Source: Sphingobium sp. TKS
GTDB taxonomy: Bacteria > Pseudomonadota > Alphaproteobacteria > Sphingomonadales > Sphingomonadaceae
Direction of reading: 5' to 3'
Assembly (NCBI RefSeq): GCF_001563265.1
Contig: NZ_CP005083.1
Span: 4,095,001-4,159,000 of the forward strand
Length of the DNA: 64,000 nt
Numbering within the stretch: position 1 is the stretch's first letter; each line of letters begins with the position of its first letter. Positions 38,415-48,079 of the stretch are shown one piece after another. The translations under genes were made by a program, and so were the position numbers. Under the pieces are notes generated by a model that did no database searches, was not told the DNA's origin, and was given only the letters and a program-made list of their open reading frames with translations.

Positions 38415-39075
38415 GCAGCCATAGCGCAAATACCGCTTCGGCCAGCAACGCGACGATGTCCGCCTGGATCACCGTCGCATCGGCCAGGTCAGGCGCGATC
38501 AGCGCGACCGATCGCACCGCCATCTGGATGAAACCGCCCAGCGCCAGCCCGACGCCGACGGCTTTGGGCAGCCGCCCCGATCGAAAGGCAAGCAAGCCGA
38601 TCAGCAGCAGATAAAGCCCGATGAAGATGCGTCCGATCCCCTGCACGGCTTGCCCCAGCGCAAGGAAAATCTGCACCAGCGAATGCACTTCCGCCATGCC
38701 GATCCCTGGATGCGGCGCGCTGTCGAGCAGGACCGGCGGCGCCATGGTCATGAGGCTGCTCGCGGCCAATGTGGCAATCCCGGTCAGCGACATCAAAGCC
38801 GCCACCCGCGCCAGATTGCGCGCAACAGGCGCGAACAGCGCGTAAAGCAGCGCCGTCGCCACGGCCATCCCGCACAACACGACGACATCGGCGGCTTCCC
38901 CGATCCGATAGAGCCAGGGATAATCCGCGATATTGCGCGCCGTCTCCCGCCCATTGCCGGGCACGACCAGCGCCGCCCGCGCCACCGCATCGCCAAGGAT
39001 GCGGGCAGCCATCGCGCCGAGAATGAAGAGTCCGGCGAGCCGCGCTTTTCCGTCAACCCCGGCGAACAGCTTCAT
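38359..39075 (-). CDS. DUF4386 family membrane protein
   Basis: A 238-residue protein with about six membrane helices (for example residues 11-31, 60-85, 93-113, 130-155, 161-182 and 200-225). The pattern matches the DUF4386 family, whose function is unknown; the IADYPWLYRIGEAAD stretch after the first helix is typical. The 3' end overlaps the preceding rightward gene by 56 bases. Confidence 0.8.
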   Translation of the reverse strand: MKLFAGVDGKARLAGLFILGAMAARILGDAVARAALVVPGNGRETARNIADYPWLYRIGEAADVVVLCGMAVATALLYALFAPVARNLARVAALMSLTGIATLAASSLMTMAPPVLLDSAPHPGIGMAEVHSLVQIFLALGQAVQGIGRIFIGLYLLLIGLLAFRSGRLPKAVGVGLALGGFIQMAVRSVALIAPDLADATVIQADIVALLAEAVFALWLLISGAHPRHFPAESAAGS

Positions 39076-39099
39076 GCGCGGCGTGCCTTTCCAGCCCGT

Positions 39100-39768
39100 T
39101 CACCCAAAAGTGAATCGGATCGTTCCTCTGGTCGGTATGGCGCGGCCTTCGCTGTCGATGGCGGGCAAGAGCAAAGCATGCCTTTCGAGAACGGGGCATA
39201 GCTGTTCAGTAAAGAACGAAGCTCTGGCCCTATCTTCGACAAGGCAATTGTGCATCCGACCGGCGGTAGTGACAATGAAGCGAATCAGCACGTCCCTACC
39301 CTGGAAAGCCGCCAAAGCCGGTCTTTCTTGATATAATGTGTCAAGCCAATTCTCCGGTGAAATTGGCGTTGCTCCTCCGAAACCCAGAGCATCGGCGCTG
39401 TCTTTTGCCGCCGGCCCGTTGCTCATCCTCGCCCATCTCACAACGAGAGGGATATCAACGGATTCCGGTTTTCCGTTCGCGTCCAAAGCAGGCGAAAAGG
39501 GCCATCTATGTGCAACGAGAGAGCAACTTGGCTTGCGTAATATTTCCGGTCCTTCGTTGGCCATTACTTCGCACCGCACTTGGCCATCCGGCTCAACCCG
39601 CACCCGGATCGGAATATCACCGGCAAGCCCGTTTATCAGTGCTTCTGGAGGATAGTCATTCCTCTGAATCCTCACGACCAGCGCGGATGATGAAGCGCTA
39701 ACCGCTTGGCCCAAGCAGCATATCGCCCAAAACAGCAGCATGCTTTTACACCAAGCCGACCGATTCAT
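39100..39768 (-). CDS. TonB C-terminal-like secreted protein
   Basis: A 222-residue protein with a signal peptide (residues about 8-26) and two tandem parts like the TonB C-terminal domain: one around YPPEALINGLAGDIPIRVRVEPDGQV and one around DVLIRFIVTTAGRMHNCLVE. There is no proline-rich linker or anchor like in TonB proper. The start codon lies one base after the pheT stop, and its ribosome-binding site AGGTGG is inside the last codons of pheT. Base composition is visibly less GC-rich than neighbours, hinting at acquisition. Confidence 0.78.
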   Translation of the reverse strand: MNRSAWCKSMLLFWAICCLGQAVSASSSALVVRIQRNDYPPEALINGLAGDIPIRVRVEPDGQVRCEVMANEGPEILRKPSCSLVAHRWPFSPALDANGKPESVDIPLVVRWARMSNGPAAKDSADALGFGGATPISPENWLDTLYQERPALAAFQGRDVLIRFIVTTAGRMHNCLVEDRARASFFTEQLCPVLERHALLLPAIDSEGRAIPTRGTIRFTFG

Positions 39769-39769
39769 A

Positions 39770-42184
39770 TTACCACCTCAGACTGCCGCCCAGCTTCTCG
39801 GCCGCCTTCACCACCGCCGCGCTGATCGCGTCCAGCTCCTCCTGGGAGAAGCTCTTTTCGCCCGGTTGCAGGGTGATTTCGATGGCGAGACTCTTCTTGC
39901 CCTCTTCCACGCCTGGGCCCACGAAGACGTCGAACAGCCGCGCATCGACAATGGCTTTCTTGTCCGCGCCCTTGACTGCACGTACCAGCGCATCGGCCTC
40001 GACCGCCTGATCGATGACGAAGGCGAAGTCACGCTTCACCGCCTGCAACGCGGGCGGCGCATAGGGCGCGCGCATGAAGCCGCTGTTCCGCTTGGTCGGG
40101 ATCGCATCGAGGAAGATCTCACCCGCGACCACCGTGCCGGTCAGCCCGAACTGCTTGGCGAGGCTGGGATGCAGCACCCCGAACTCGGCCAGCACGACCT
40201 TCGGCCCCAACCGCAGCGTGCCCGACTGGCCCGGATGATAGGCGGCCGAAGCTTCAACAAAGCTCTGCAAATTCGCCACCGGCGCACCGGCAGCAGCCAG
40301 CAGCGCGATCACCTCGCTCTTGGCATCGAAGGCGGAGAAGGCCTGCGCCTTGCCCGTCTGCCAGCCCCGCGCAACCTTCTCGCCCGCCAGCACGAAACCG
40401 ACCGTGGCCCGCTCCTTGTCGGCGAAATAGCGCCGTCCCAGCTCGAACAGCCGCACCGCAGCCGCGCCGCGATCCATGTTCCGCCGCGTGGCCGACAGCA
40501 GGCCCGGCAGCAGGGAGGGGCGCATCACCTTCAGATCTTCGGAAATGGGATTGGCGAGCGTCCAGTCGCCGCCACCGACCGAGGCCGCTTCCTTCTCCGA
40601 AATGAAGGACCAGTTGATCGCCTCGGCCAGACCCCGCGCCGCCGCCGTCCGGCGCACGCGCCGCTCGACATTCTGCTCGGGTGTGGCGGTCGGCTTGGCG
40701 ACACCGGGCATGCGGGGCAGGGGGGTGGAGGGCACCTGATCCAGCCCGACGATGCGCACCACTTCCTCGACAATGTCGGGCCAGCCGTCGACGTCCCGCC
40801 GCCAGCTCGGTACGCTGACGGTCCAGTTGGCCGGCGTCGTCACCGGCATGCCGTCCTGATATTCGAAGGTGGAATCATTGCCCTGAATGCCGAAGCCAAG
40901 GCTTTCAAGGATGCGCTTCTGCTCGCCCTCGGACACATCGACGCCCGCCAGCGCCAGGCATTGTGACGGCTCGTAGGTCACGGTCTTGTTCGCCACGGGC
41001 GGCGAACCCGCCCGCGTCGCCTCGCTGGCCGTGCCGCCGCAAAGCTTGACCACCAGATCGGTCGCGATCGACAGGCCGTCATCGAGGAAGGCGGGATCCA
41101 CCCCGCGCTCGAACCGCCCGCGGGCGTCTGAGGTCAGCGCCAGTTTCTGCCCCGTCACTGCGATCCGCTCCGGCGTGAAATAGGCGCATTCGATCAGCAC
41201 GTCGGTCGTGCCGTCCTGCGCGCCCGAATGCTCGCCGCCCATGATGCCGCCAATGTCATGCACGGCCTCATCGTCGGCGATGACGGTCATCGTCTCATCG
41301 ACGGTGTAGCTCTTGCCGTTGAGCGCCAGTATCTCTTCGCCGGCCTTGCCCTTGCGCGCCACGAGCGGACCTTTCAGCGTCGCCATGTCATAGACATGCA
41401 GCGGCCGCCCAAGGTCGATCATGATATAGTTGGTGATGTCGACCAGCGCGCTGATCGGCTTCTGCCCGATGGCCTTCAGCCGCTTCGCCATCCATTCGGG
41501 CGACGCGCCATTGGTCACGCCGCGAACGGTCCGCGCGAAGAAAGCCGGGCAGCCCTCTTCATCCTCGACCCGTACATCCGGCCCCGGCCCAACGCCCTCG
41601 ACGGTCGGCACGACAATGGCGTTCAGCGTGCCGAGGCCCGCCGCCGCCAGATCGCGCGCAATGCCGCGCACGCCCATGCAGTCCTGCCTGTTGGGCGTGA
41701 TCGACACATCGATCACTGGATCGTCCAGCCCAGCCCATTGCGCATAGACTTGCCCGACCGGCGCATCCGGGTTCAGCTCGATGATCCCGTCATGATCCTC
41801 GCCCAGTTCCAGCTCCCGGAACGAGCACATCATGCCGTTGGACTCGACCCCGCGAATGGCGGTCTTTTTCAGCACCATGCCGTTGACCGGCACCACCGCG
41901 CCCTCGGTCCCGAACACGCCGACCAGACCGGCACGCGCATTGGGTGCGCCGCACACGACCTGCAACGCGCCGTCGCCCGCGTCCACGGTCAGCACCTGCA
42001 ACTTGTCCGCCTGCGGATGCGGATCGGCGGTCAGCACTCGGGCGATCCGGAAGGGGGCCAGCTTCTCCGCCGGATTTTCGACACCCTCGACCTCAAGCCC
42101 GATGTTCGTCAGACCTTTAAGGATCGTCGGCAGGTCGGCATCGGTCTTGAGATGCGTCTTGAGCCAGCTCAGCGTGAACTTCAT
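39770..42184 (-). CDS. pheT: Phenylalanine-tRNA ligase, beta subunit
   Basis: The 804-residue beta chain of the tetrameric PheRS. From N-terminus: the EMAP-like tRNA-binding domain (around residues 39-150), B3/B4 editing domain, B5 domain, the catalytic-like core, and the C-terminal ferredoxin-like anticodon-binding domain ending at SLRW. ATG 42184 overlaps the pheS stop (ATGA). The longer frame to 42343 runs inside pheS and is not used. Confidence 0.97.
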   Translation of the reverse strand: MKFTLSWLKTHLKTDADLPTILKGLTNIGLEVEGVENPAEKLAPFRIARVLTADPHPQADKLQVLTVDAGDGALQVVCGAPNARAGLVGVFGTEGAVVPVNGMVLKKTAIRGVESNGMMCSFRELELGEDHDGIIELNPDAPVGQVYAQWAGLDDPVIDVSITPNRQDCMGVRGIARDLAAAGLGTLNAIVVPTVEGVGPGPDVRVEDEEGCPAFFARTVRGVTNGASPEWMAKRLKAIGQKPISALVDITNYIMIDLGRPLHVYDMATLKGPLVARKGKAGEEILALNGKSYTVDETMTVIADDEAVHDIGGIMGGEHSGAQDGTTDVLIECAYFTPERIAVTGQKLALTSDARGRFERGVDPAFLDDGLSIATDLVVKLCGGTASEATRAGSPPVANKTVTYEPSQCLALAGVDVSEGEQKRILESLGFGIQGNDSTFEYQDGMPVTTPANWTVSVPSWRRDVDGWPDIVEEVVRIVGLDQVPSTPLPRMPGVAKPTATPEQNVERRVRRTAAARGLAEAINWSFISEKEAASVGGGDWTLANPISEDLKVMRPSLLPGLLSATRRNMDRGAAAVRLFELGRRYFADKERATVGFVLAGEKVARGWQTGKAQAFSAFDAKSEVIALLAAAGAPVANLQSFVEASAAYHPGQSGTLRLGPKVVLAEFGVLHPSLAKQFGLTGTVVAGEIFLDAIPTKRNSGFMRAPYAPPALQAVKRDFAFVIDQAVEADALVRAVKGADKKAIVDARLFDVFVGPGVEEGKKSLAIEITLQPGEKSFSQEELDAISAAVVKAAEKLGGSLRW

Positions 42185-43272
42185 GCGCCCACTCCTCCGC
42201 TGAGCGTCGGAACATCCAGCGCGGAGAAGCCATAATGTTTCAGCCAGCGCAGATCGCCGTCGAAGAAAGCGCGCAAGTCGTTCATCCCATATTTCAGCAT
42301 CGCCAGCCGGTCGACGCCGGTGCCGAAGGCAAAGCCCTGCCATTCATCCGGGTCCAGTCCGCACGCCTCGATCACGCGGCGGTTGACCATGCCGCTGCCC
42401 AGCACTTCCAGCCAGCCGCCACCCGGCGCATCGCCGTCGCCGCCGATCACCCGCTGGCCGTTGGTCAGCGTATAGCCCACGTCCACTTCGACCGAAGGCT
42501 CGGTGAAGGGGAAATAGCTCGGCCGCAGCCGCAGCACGATATCGTCGCGCTCGAAGAAAGCCTTCAAGAAGGTTTCCAGCGTCCACTTCAGATGACCGAG
42601 CGTGATCCCCTTGTCGATCACCAGCCCCTCGATCTGATGGAACATCGGCGTATGCGTCGCGTCCGAGTCCGAGCGATAGACCCGGCCCGGCGCAATGATA
42701 CGGATCGGGGGCTCCCCGTTCATCATCGTGCGGATCTGCACCGGGGAGGTGTGGGTGCGCAGCAGCATCTTTTTCCCGTCCTCAGCGTCGGGGAAATAGA
42801 AGGTGTCATGCATCGCCCGCGCCGGATGCGTCTCCGGGATGTTGAGCGCGGTGAAATTATGCCAGTCGTCCTCAATCTCCGGCCCGGTCGCCACGGAGAA
42901 CCCCAGGTCCGCGAAAATCTCCGCCAGTTCGTCCATCACCTGGCTGACGGGATGAACCGACCCCTGCGCACCCAGCTCAGCAGGCAGCGTCATGTCGATC
43001 TTCTCGGCGGCCAGCTTCGCATCAAGCGCCGCTTGCTCCAGCGCCGCCTTCTTCTCCGTCAGCGCCGCTGTCACGCTCTCGCGCAAGTCCTGTATCGGCG
43101 GGCCTTTCTCCAGCCTCTCTTCCGGACTCATCGGCCCAAGGGTCTTGAGCAGCCCCGTCACCACTCCATTCTTGCCCATGGCGCCCACACGCAGCGCTTC
43201 CAGCGCCTCCAGCGTGTCCGCAGCCTCGATGTCGGCGATCAGGCCGGCTTTCAGATTGGCAATCTCACTCAT
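42181..43272 (-). CDS. pheS: Phenylalanine-tRNA ligase, alpha subunit
   Basis: The 363-residue catalytic alpha chain. A coiled-coil N-terminus precedes class II synthetase motifs; [12 protein letters not shown] (motif 2 region), [14 protein letters not shown] and the C-terminal [14 protein letters not shown] (motif 3) are present. ATG 43272 is the family start. It lacks a clear ribosome-binding site: a REP-like hairpin (43282-43301) ends nine bases upstream. The gene between it and rplT suggests an interrupted rplT-pheST cluster. Confidence 0.96.
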   Translation of the reverse strand: MSEIANLKAGLIADIEAADTLEALEALRVGAMGKNGVVTGLLKTLGPMSPEERLEKGPPIQDLRESVTAALTEKKAALEQAALDAKLAAEKIDMTLPAELGAQGSVHPVSQVMDELAEIFADLGFSVATGPEIEDDWHNFTALNIPETHPARAMHDTFYFPDAEDGKKMLLRTHTSPVQIRTMMNGEPPIRIIAPGRVYRSDSDATHTPMFHQIEGLVIDKGITLGHLKWTLETFLKAFFERDDIVLRLRPSYFPFTEPSVEVDVGYTLTNGQRVIGGDGDAPGGGWLEVLGSGMVNRRVIEACGLDPDEWQGFAFGTGVDRLAMLKYGMNDLRAFFDGDLRWLKHYGFSALDVPTLSGGVGA

Positions 43273-43278
43273 CTTAAA

Positions 43279-43309
43279 GTCGTTCCCGCGAAGGCGGGAA
43301 CCCATCTCC
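43279..43309 (-). repeat. Left palindromic repeat flanking the GIY-YIG gene
   Basis: A 31-base unit with hairpin GTTCCCGC-GAAG-GCGGGAAC at 43282-43301. It is 29/31 identical to the reverse complement of 43670-43700. The two differences are the outer pair of the stem, G-C here and A-T there, so the stem is preserved. Confidence 0.9.
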
Positions 43310-43333
43310 CGCACTATCCAAATTCCAAGGCGC

Positions 43334-43660
43334 TCAATCGATGCGCCGACTCTCCAAAGCCTCAAAACCCAAATCGAGAGCGAAATCACGCCATTCGGGA
43401 TTATCCCGCTCGATCAGGTCGATCTTCCACTGCGTGTTCCACTTCTTGATCTGCTTCTCGCGCCGGATCGCCTCTTCCATCGAACCGCCGCTCTCGAACC
43501 AGACCAGCCGGTGCACGCCGTAGTCTTTTGTGAAGCCATCAATCAAGCCGGAACGATGCTGATGCAGCCGTTGAATGAGGTTTGAAGTGGCTCCGATGTA
43601 CAGCGTGCCATTCTTATGACTGGCCAAAATGTAGACTGTCGGATCGAAGTCGCGTTGCAT
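43334..43660 (-). CDS. GIY-YIG nuclease family protein
   Basis: A 108-residue single-domain GIY-YIG (URI/UPF0213-type) protein. The two motif strands are [17 protein letters not shown], with the catalytic arginine in NLIQRLHQH and the metal-binding glutamate expected in the [13 protein letters not shown] helix. Stand-alone proteins of this size are widespread, and their cellular role is mostly unknown. It is bracketed by an inverted pair of palindromic repeats (43279-43309 and 43670-43700) and lies between pheS and a LysE exporter. Confidence 0.93.
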   Translation of the reverse strand: MQRDFDPTVYILASHKNGTLYIGATSNLIQRLHQHRSGLIDGFTKDYGVHRLVWFESGGSMEEAIRREKQIKKWNTQWKIDLIERDNPEWRDFALDLGFEALESRRID

Positions 43661-43669
43661 GGCCAGTCC

Positions 43670-43700
43670 GGAGATGGATTCCCGCCTTCGCGGGAATGAC
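43670..43700 (+). repeat. Right palindromic repeat flanking the GIY-YIG gene
   Basis: Hairpin ATTCCCGC-CTTC-GCGGGAAT at 43678-43697 inside a 31-base unit that is the inverted partner of 43279-43309. It ends three bases before the LysE stop codon at 43703. Confidence 0.9.
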
Positions 43701-43702
43701 GA

Positions 43703-44323
43703 TTAAGCCCGCGCGCCCAGCAGCGCCCCACCGAAACCGATGAACATCAGCCCCGTCCCTCGGTTGAACAGCCGCTGCCGGTTCGCGGGCGTCAGCCAGC
43801 GGGCGAGCTTCACCCCGCCCAGCGCATAGACGCACTGCCAGCCGAACTCGATCGCGACGAAGCTCATCACCAATATCGCCAACTGCACCGCAAAGGGCCG
43901 GTCCGTATCGATGAACTGCGGAAACAGCGCGGCGGCGAAGATGATGAGCTTGGGGTTGGACAATCCCGTCAACAGCCCGGTCCCATAGAGCGCCCGCAGC
44001 GACCGCGCCCGCGTGGCGCCGATCTCGCCCGCTTCGCCCACCGGCGCACACCAAGCCTTGACGCCCAGCCAGAGCAGATAGGCGACCCCCGCATAGCGCA
44101 GCCCGTCGAACAGTCGAGGCGAGGCCTTCAGCAACGCTCCCAACCCCAGCGCCGAAGCGATCAGGCAGAGCAGGATCGCGCTCATCAGCCCCGCCATGGT
44201 GGCGATGGCCCGTCGCGGCCCATGGTGAATGCTCTGCGTCATCACATGCAGCATGTTCGGTCCCGGCGTGGCCGAGATCAGGAAAACCGCCGTGACGTAC
44301 AACCACCAGACATGCAACGACAT
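43703..44323 (-). CDS. LysE/RhtB family amino acid exporter
   Basis: A 206-residue membrane protein of the LysE superfamily with about six helices. The N-terminal signature SATPGPNMLHVMTQSIHHGPRRAI and FLISATPGPN arrangement is typical of RhtB-type exporters of neutral amino acids or homoserine lactones. The cargo is unknown. It lies between rplT and the GIY-YIG gene, on the same strand as both. Confidence 0.92.
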   Translation of the reverse strand: MSLHVWWLYVTAVFLISATPGPNMLHVMTQSIHHGPRRAIATMAGLMSAILLCLIASALGLGALLKASPRLFDGLRYAGVAYLLWLGVKAWCAPVGEAGEIGATRARSLRALYGTGLLTGLSNPKLIIFAAALFPQFIDTDRPFAVQLAILVMSFVAIEFGWQCVYALGGVKLARWLTPANRQRLFNRGTGLMFIGFGGALLGARA

Positions 44324-44351
44324 GGGATCAAGCCTCCGAAAAAGGCAGAAA

Positions 44352-44388
44352 CGAAAAAGGGCGCCGAAGGCATCTGCCCCGGCGCCCC
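44352..44388 (-). terminator. Terminator of rpmI-rplT
   Basis: On the minus strand GGGCGCCG and CGGCGCCC form an 8-bp stem (44359-44387), followed by TTTTTCG. It separates the ribosomal genes from the lysE gene. Confidence 0.88.
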
Positions 44389-44415
44389 TTTGGACGATCT
44401 TGCGACCGATCCGGC

Positions 44416-44778
44416 TCAGGCTGCGGGCAGCGCAGCCTTCGCCTGGGCGATGATGGCGCTAAACGCCTCGCCTTCGTGCATCGCAATGTCGGCCAGAACC
44501 TTGCGGTCCAGCTCCACACCGGCCAGCTTCAGGCCGTGCATGAACTGCGAATAGGTCAGGCCTTCAGCGCGGACGCCAGCGTTGATGCGCTGGATCCACA
44601 GGCCACGGAAGGTCCGCTTCTTGACCTTGCGGTCGCGATAAGCGTACTGGCCGGCCTTTTCGACGGCCTGGCGAGCGATACGGATCGTGTTCTTGCGACG
44701 GCCATAATAGCCCTTCGCCTGATCCAGAATCCTCTTATGCTTCGCCTTGGTGGTCGTACCACGTTTTACGCGTGCCAT
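44416..44778 (-). CDS. rplT: 50S ribosomal protein L20
   Basis: The 120-residue L20 binds 23S rRNA early in large subunit assembly. The start [17 protein letters not shown] and [15 protein letters not shown] are characteristic. It follows rpmI by 13 bases. In many bacteria infC is upstream and pheST downstream; here infC is absent from the window and pheST is displaced by about 1.1 kb. Confidence 0.98.
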   Translation of the reverse strand: MARVKRGTTTKAKHKRILDQAKGYYGRRKNTIRIARQAVEKAGQYAYRDRKVKKRTFRGLWIQRINAGVRAEGLTYSQFMHGLKLAGVELDRKVLADIAMHEGEAFSAIIAQAKAALPAA

Positions 44779-44791
44779 GTGCCTCTACTCC

Positions 44792-44995
44792 TTACTTCAG
44801 GCCGTAGGGCGCCCAGAGGCGCACATGTGCCACGTCGGCGTCGGACATGACCGAGGTGCCGCGGTTCTGGCGGATATACTTGGCGTTGTGGCTGATCAGG
44901 CGGTGACGCTTGCCAGCGACGCCGTGCTTGACCTTGCCGGAAGCGGTGAACTTGAAGCGCTTCTTCACACCGCTCTTGGTCTTGAGCTTGGGCAT
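44792..44995 (-). CDS. rpmI: 50S ribosomal protein L35
   Basis: The 67-residue L35 starts [21 protein letters not shown] and contains the basic motif [19 protein letters not shown] ribosome-binding site precedes the ATG. It is first in the rpmI-rplT pair; the 157 bases to the divergent AsmA-like gene should contain its promoter and leader. Confidence 0.98.
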   Translation of the reverse strand: MPKLKTKSGVKKRFKFTASGKVKHGVAGKRHRLISHNAKYIRQNRGTSVMSDADVAHVRLWAPYGLK

Positions 44996-45152
44996 TTTCG
45001 TCTCCTTCTTCAGCGCGACGATTACGGACAGCCACGGCAGCCCTAGTTAGCCGGGCGGTCCTTCCGAATATCGCGAAGGGCGGCCCATAGTCGGAAGATC
45101 GCGCCAAAGCAAGCGATTCGGACCCAAAAGCGCTGCCCGGCGTTGAACCGCC

Positions 45153-47321
45153 ATGGCCGACGCCGATCCCCTCCGGCCGGACATGCCGGCGAACGAGGTG
45201 CCGCGCCCCGGCGGCGCGCGCTATCACCTGTACCGTGCCCGGGAAAATTGGCGCAAAATCCCGCTGCCCTTCCGCGTCCTGCTCTGGATCGTCGGCATCA
45301 TCTTCGCGCTGTGGCTGATCCTGTTCGTCACCAAGGGCCGCTTCCTCAAACACCCCTTCGAGCGCTTCCTGACCAGCCGCCTCGAACGCCCCGTCAAGGT
45401 CGGCGGCGACTTCCAGCTCTATTTCGATCCCGTCACCATCAAGTTCCGCGCCGAAAAGATGACGGTCGCGAACACTCAATGGGCAAGCCGCCCCGATTTC
45501 TTCCGCGCCGACCTGATCGACAGCCGAATCGCGCCTTTAAGCCTCCTCTTCGGAGACAAATATCGCGTCGGCTGGCTCGAACTGCGCAATGCGGCGGCCG
45601 ACCTCGAATGGTCCCGCGACGGCAAGAGCAATACATGGACTTTCGGCGACCCCAACAGGAAGGGCGAGCCGCTCAACCTTCCCCTGATCCGCCGCGCACT
45701 GCTGGCGGGTACGACGCTGCGCTATCGCGATCCCCGGATGCAGCTCGCCACCGATATCGGCTTCGAAACGGTGAAGGCGCAGGACAGCCGCTTTGCCAGC
45801 GACGTGCGTTTTTCGGGCACCGGCACGATGCGGCAGCGACCCTTCACCCTGCGCGGCGGCCTGCTCTCGCCCAATGAAACGGTGATGGGCGGCAAAAACA
45901 GCTTAGCCCTTCATGCCGAGGCTGGCGCCACCATTCTCGAAGTCAGCGGCACCCTCCCCGGCGCGACCGAGATCAAGGGCGCCGATCTGCGCCTCATCAC
46001 CCACGGTCCCAATCTCGCCCGGCTGTTCGACTTCCTGGGCGTCGCCATTCCCGAGACCCGGGATTACCGCCTGACCTCCGCACTCACCAGGCAAGGCGGC
46101 GAATGGCGATTCACGCACCTCAAGGGCCGCTTTGGCGATAGCGACCTCGCCGGGCGGCTGACCGTCTCGCTCCCCAATAACCGCTTGCTGCTGAAGGCTG
46201 CCCTGACGACCCAGACGCTCGACATCCTCGATATCGGTCCCTTCATCGGCTACGACCCGCAGAAGCTGGAGGCCCAGGGCGCGGACGGCGCGATCAGCAC
46301 CGTGGGCGGCACGCCGCGCATCCTGCCTGACGCGCCGCTTCGGGTTGAAGCGCTGCGCAATTTCGACGCCCGGCTCCAATATGACGTTCGCCGCATCCGC
46401 GCGGAACATGTGCCGATCTCCAATATCGGTCTCACTTTGGCGCTCGATCACAGCCTGCTGAAGCTGTCGCCGCTGACCTTCGACATGTCCGGCGGCCATC
46501 TGAGTTCCGATATTTCCATCAATGCGCGCGGCCAGCCGGTGCGCACCACCTACGACATCCGCCTGTCTCCCACGCCCATGGGCAAGCTGCTCGCCCGCTG
46601 GGGCGTCGAGGAATCCGGCACCACCGGCATGATCAAGGCCCGTGTCCAGATGACCGGCCTGGGCGACACGCTGCACGATTCGCTCAGCACATCCGACGGG
46701 CGCATCGCCGTCATCCTGCCCGCCGGATCGATGTGGACCCGCAACATCCAGCTTTCCGAGCTCGATATCGGCACCTTCATCACCAAGATGTTCTCGGGCA
46801 AACTCAAGAAGCCGGTCCAGATCAATTGCGGCCTCATCGCCTTCACCGTTCGCAACGGCGTGGCGGCGGCGGACCCGATCATCATCGACACCGAAAAAAA
46901 TGTGCTGCTGGGCCGAGGCGGCTTTTCCTTCCGCAATGAAAGCCTCGACCTCTCCTTCCGCGCCGACGGCAAGAAGTTCAGCCTCTTCTCCGGCCAGTCC
47001 CCGGTCAGCCTCGACGGCACTTTCGTCAAACCCCATATCGACGTCATCAGCCCCGAGCTGATCGCGCGCGGCGGCGCGGCAGCGGCGCTGGGCGTCGCCG
47101 CCAGCCCACTCGCTGCCGTTCTCGCCTTTGTCGACATAGGCGACGCGAAGAGCGCGGCCTGCGGTCCGGTCCTTGCCGGTGCGACCGCTACCGCCCAACG
47201 CACCAAGGGCGGCAAGCCCCGCGACGATGTCGGCCACGGCACCACGGCCAAGGACGAAGCCGGCAAGGGCAGCCAAAAAGAGAAAAAGAGTCAGGAGAAG
47301 AAATTCCTGGGCATCTTCTGA
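45153..47321 (+). CDS. AsmA family protein
   Basis: A 722-residue envelope protein. One membrane helix at about residues 43-63 follows a cytoplasmic N-terminus, and the rest should be periplasmic. The AsmA N-terminal domain (ALWLILF...KHPFERFLTSRLERPVKVGGDFQLYFDP) and the C-terminal AsmA-like domain (GLIAFTVRNGVAAADPIIIDTEKNVLLGRGGFSF) are recognisable. AsmA-like proteins are long beta-groove proteins implicated in phospholipid transport to the outer membrane. The C-terminus is lysine-rich (KEKKSQEKK). Confidence 0.93.
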   Translation: MADADPLRPDMPANEVPRPGGARYHLYRARENWRKIPLPFRVLLWIVGIIFALWLILFVTKGRFLKHPFERFLTSRLERPVKVGGDFQLYFDPVTIKFRAEKMTVANTQWASRPDFFRADLIDSRIAPLSLLFGDKYRVGWLELRNAAADLEWSRDGKSNTWTFGDPNRKGEPLNLPLIRRALLAGTTLRYRDPRMQLATDIGFETVKAQDSRFASDVRFSGTGTMRQRPFTLRGGLLSPNETVMGGKNSLALHAEAGATILEVSGTLPGATEIKGADLRLITHGPNLARLFDFLGVAIPETRDYRLTSALTRQGGEWRFTHLKGRFGDSDLAGRLTVSLPNNRLLLKAALTTQTLDILDIGPFIGYDPQKLEAQGADGAISTVGGTPRILPDAPLRVEALRNFDARLQYDVRRIRAEHVPISNIGLTLALDHSLLKLSPLTFDMSGGHLSSDISINARGQPVRTTYDIRLSPTPMGKLLARWGVEESGTTGMIKARVQMTGLGDTLHDSLSTSDGRIAVILPAGSMWTRNIQLSELDIGTFITKMFSGKLKKPVQINCGLIAFTVRNGVAAADPIIIDTEKNVLLGRGGFSFRNESLDLSFRADGKKFSLFSGQSPVSLDGTFVKPHIDVISPELIARGGAAAALGVAASPLAAVLAFVDIGDAKSAACGPVLAGATATAQRTKGGKPRDDVGHGTTAKDEAGKGSQKEKKSQEKKFLGIF

Positions 47322-47382
47322 TCCGCCTGCAAAGCGCCTATCCTGCGCCGGTCCGACGCTTTTTGAAGAGGGGAAGCCGCAC

Positions 47383-47829
47383 ATGACAGAAGCACAAAGC
47401 CCCACGGCCATACGTCCCACAGCAGGCGTCGTCCCGCACCTGACCATCGGCAATGACAAGGCGGCCGAAGCCATCGCCTTCTATTCCCGCGCTTTTGGCG
47501 CCGCCGAACTGATGCGCCATGTCGCGGAGGGTCGCCAGCGCATCATGCACGCGCATTTGCGCATCAATGGCGGTTCGTTGATGCTGAACGACCATTTCCC
47601 TGAAATGAGTGGCGGCACCCCGGCCGAGGCGCCCAGGGGCGTCACTCTACATCTGGCGGTCGACGATGCCGACGCCTGGTGGAAACGCGCGATCGAAGCG
47701 GGGGCGGGCGTCCGTTTCCCGATCGAAAACCAATTCTGGGGCGAGCGTTATGGCCAACTGACCGATCCCTATGGCCATGTCTGGTCGATCGGCGGTCCGA
47801 TCAAGCGGTCCGATCAAGGTGCGTCGTGA
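47383..47829 (+). CDS. VOC family (PhnB-like) protein
   Basis: A 148-residue protein of the vicinal-oxygen-chelate fold, like glyoxalase/PhnB proteins. The pattern VVPHLTIGNDKAAEAIAFYSRAFGA at the N-terminus and YGQLTDPYGHVWSIG at the C-terminus is typical. It may dimerise into a metal- or ligand-binding barrel; the activity is unknown. ATG 47383 has GAGGGG upstream. It lies 61 bases after the AsmA-like gene. Confidence 0.9.
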   Translation: MTEAQSPTAIRPTAGVVPHLTIGNDKAAEAIAFYSRAFGAAELMRHVAEGRQRIMHAHLRINGGSLMLNDHFPEMSGGTPAEAPRGVTLHLAVDDADAWWKRAIEAGAGVRFPIENQFWGERYGQLTDPYGHVWSIGGPIKRSDQGAS

Positions 47830-47950
47830 TGAGCGTTCGCGCCGGGTTTTGAAATATATTCGCTTCAGCGTGGATTACTGTGATCGCCCCCTCCCGGTTC
47901 GCGGGAACGCCATATTAGCCAATGGCCGGTTGCCGCCACTAAACGATCAC

Positions 47951-47972
47951 TGCTCCTGCGAGGGCAGGAGCA
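47951..47972. repeat. REP-like hairpin TGCTCCTGC-GAGG-GCAGGAGCA
   Basis: A perfect 9-bp stem with a four-base loop in the 250-base gap between two convergent genes (the VOC gene and ssb). A second dyad, GGCGCAC (47974-47980) with GTGCGCC (47997-48003), follows at once. Confidence 0.75.
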
Positions 47973-48079
47973 TGGCGCACTAGAATCGACATCAATGTGC
48001 GCCCTCCACCCTTAACCGCCAAAGAAAAACGCCCCGGCCGGAAGGTCGGAGCGCGTCTCTCTATCCAAGGTAAAAGCCG

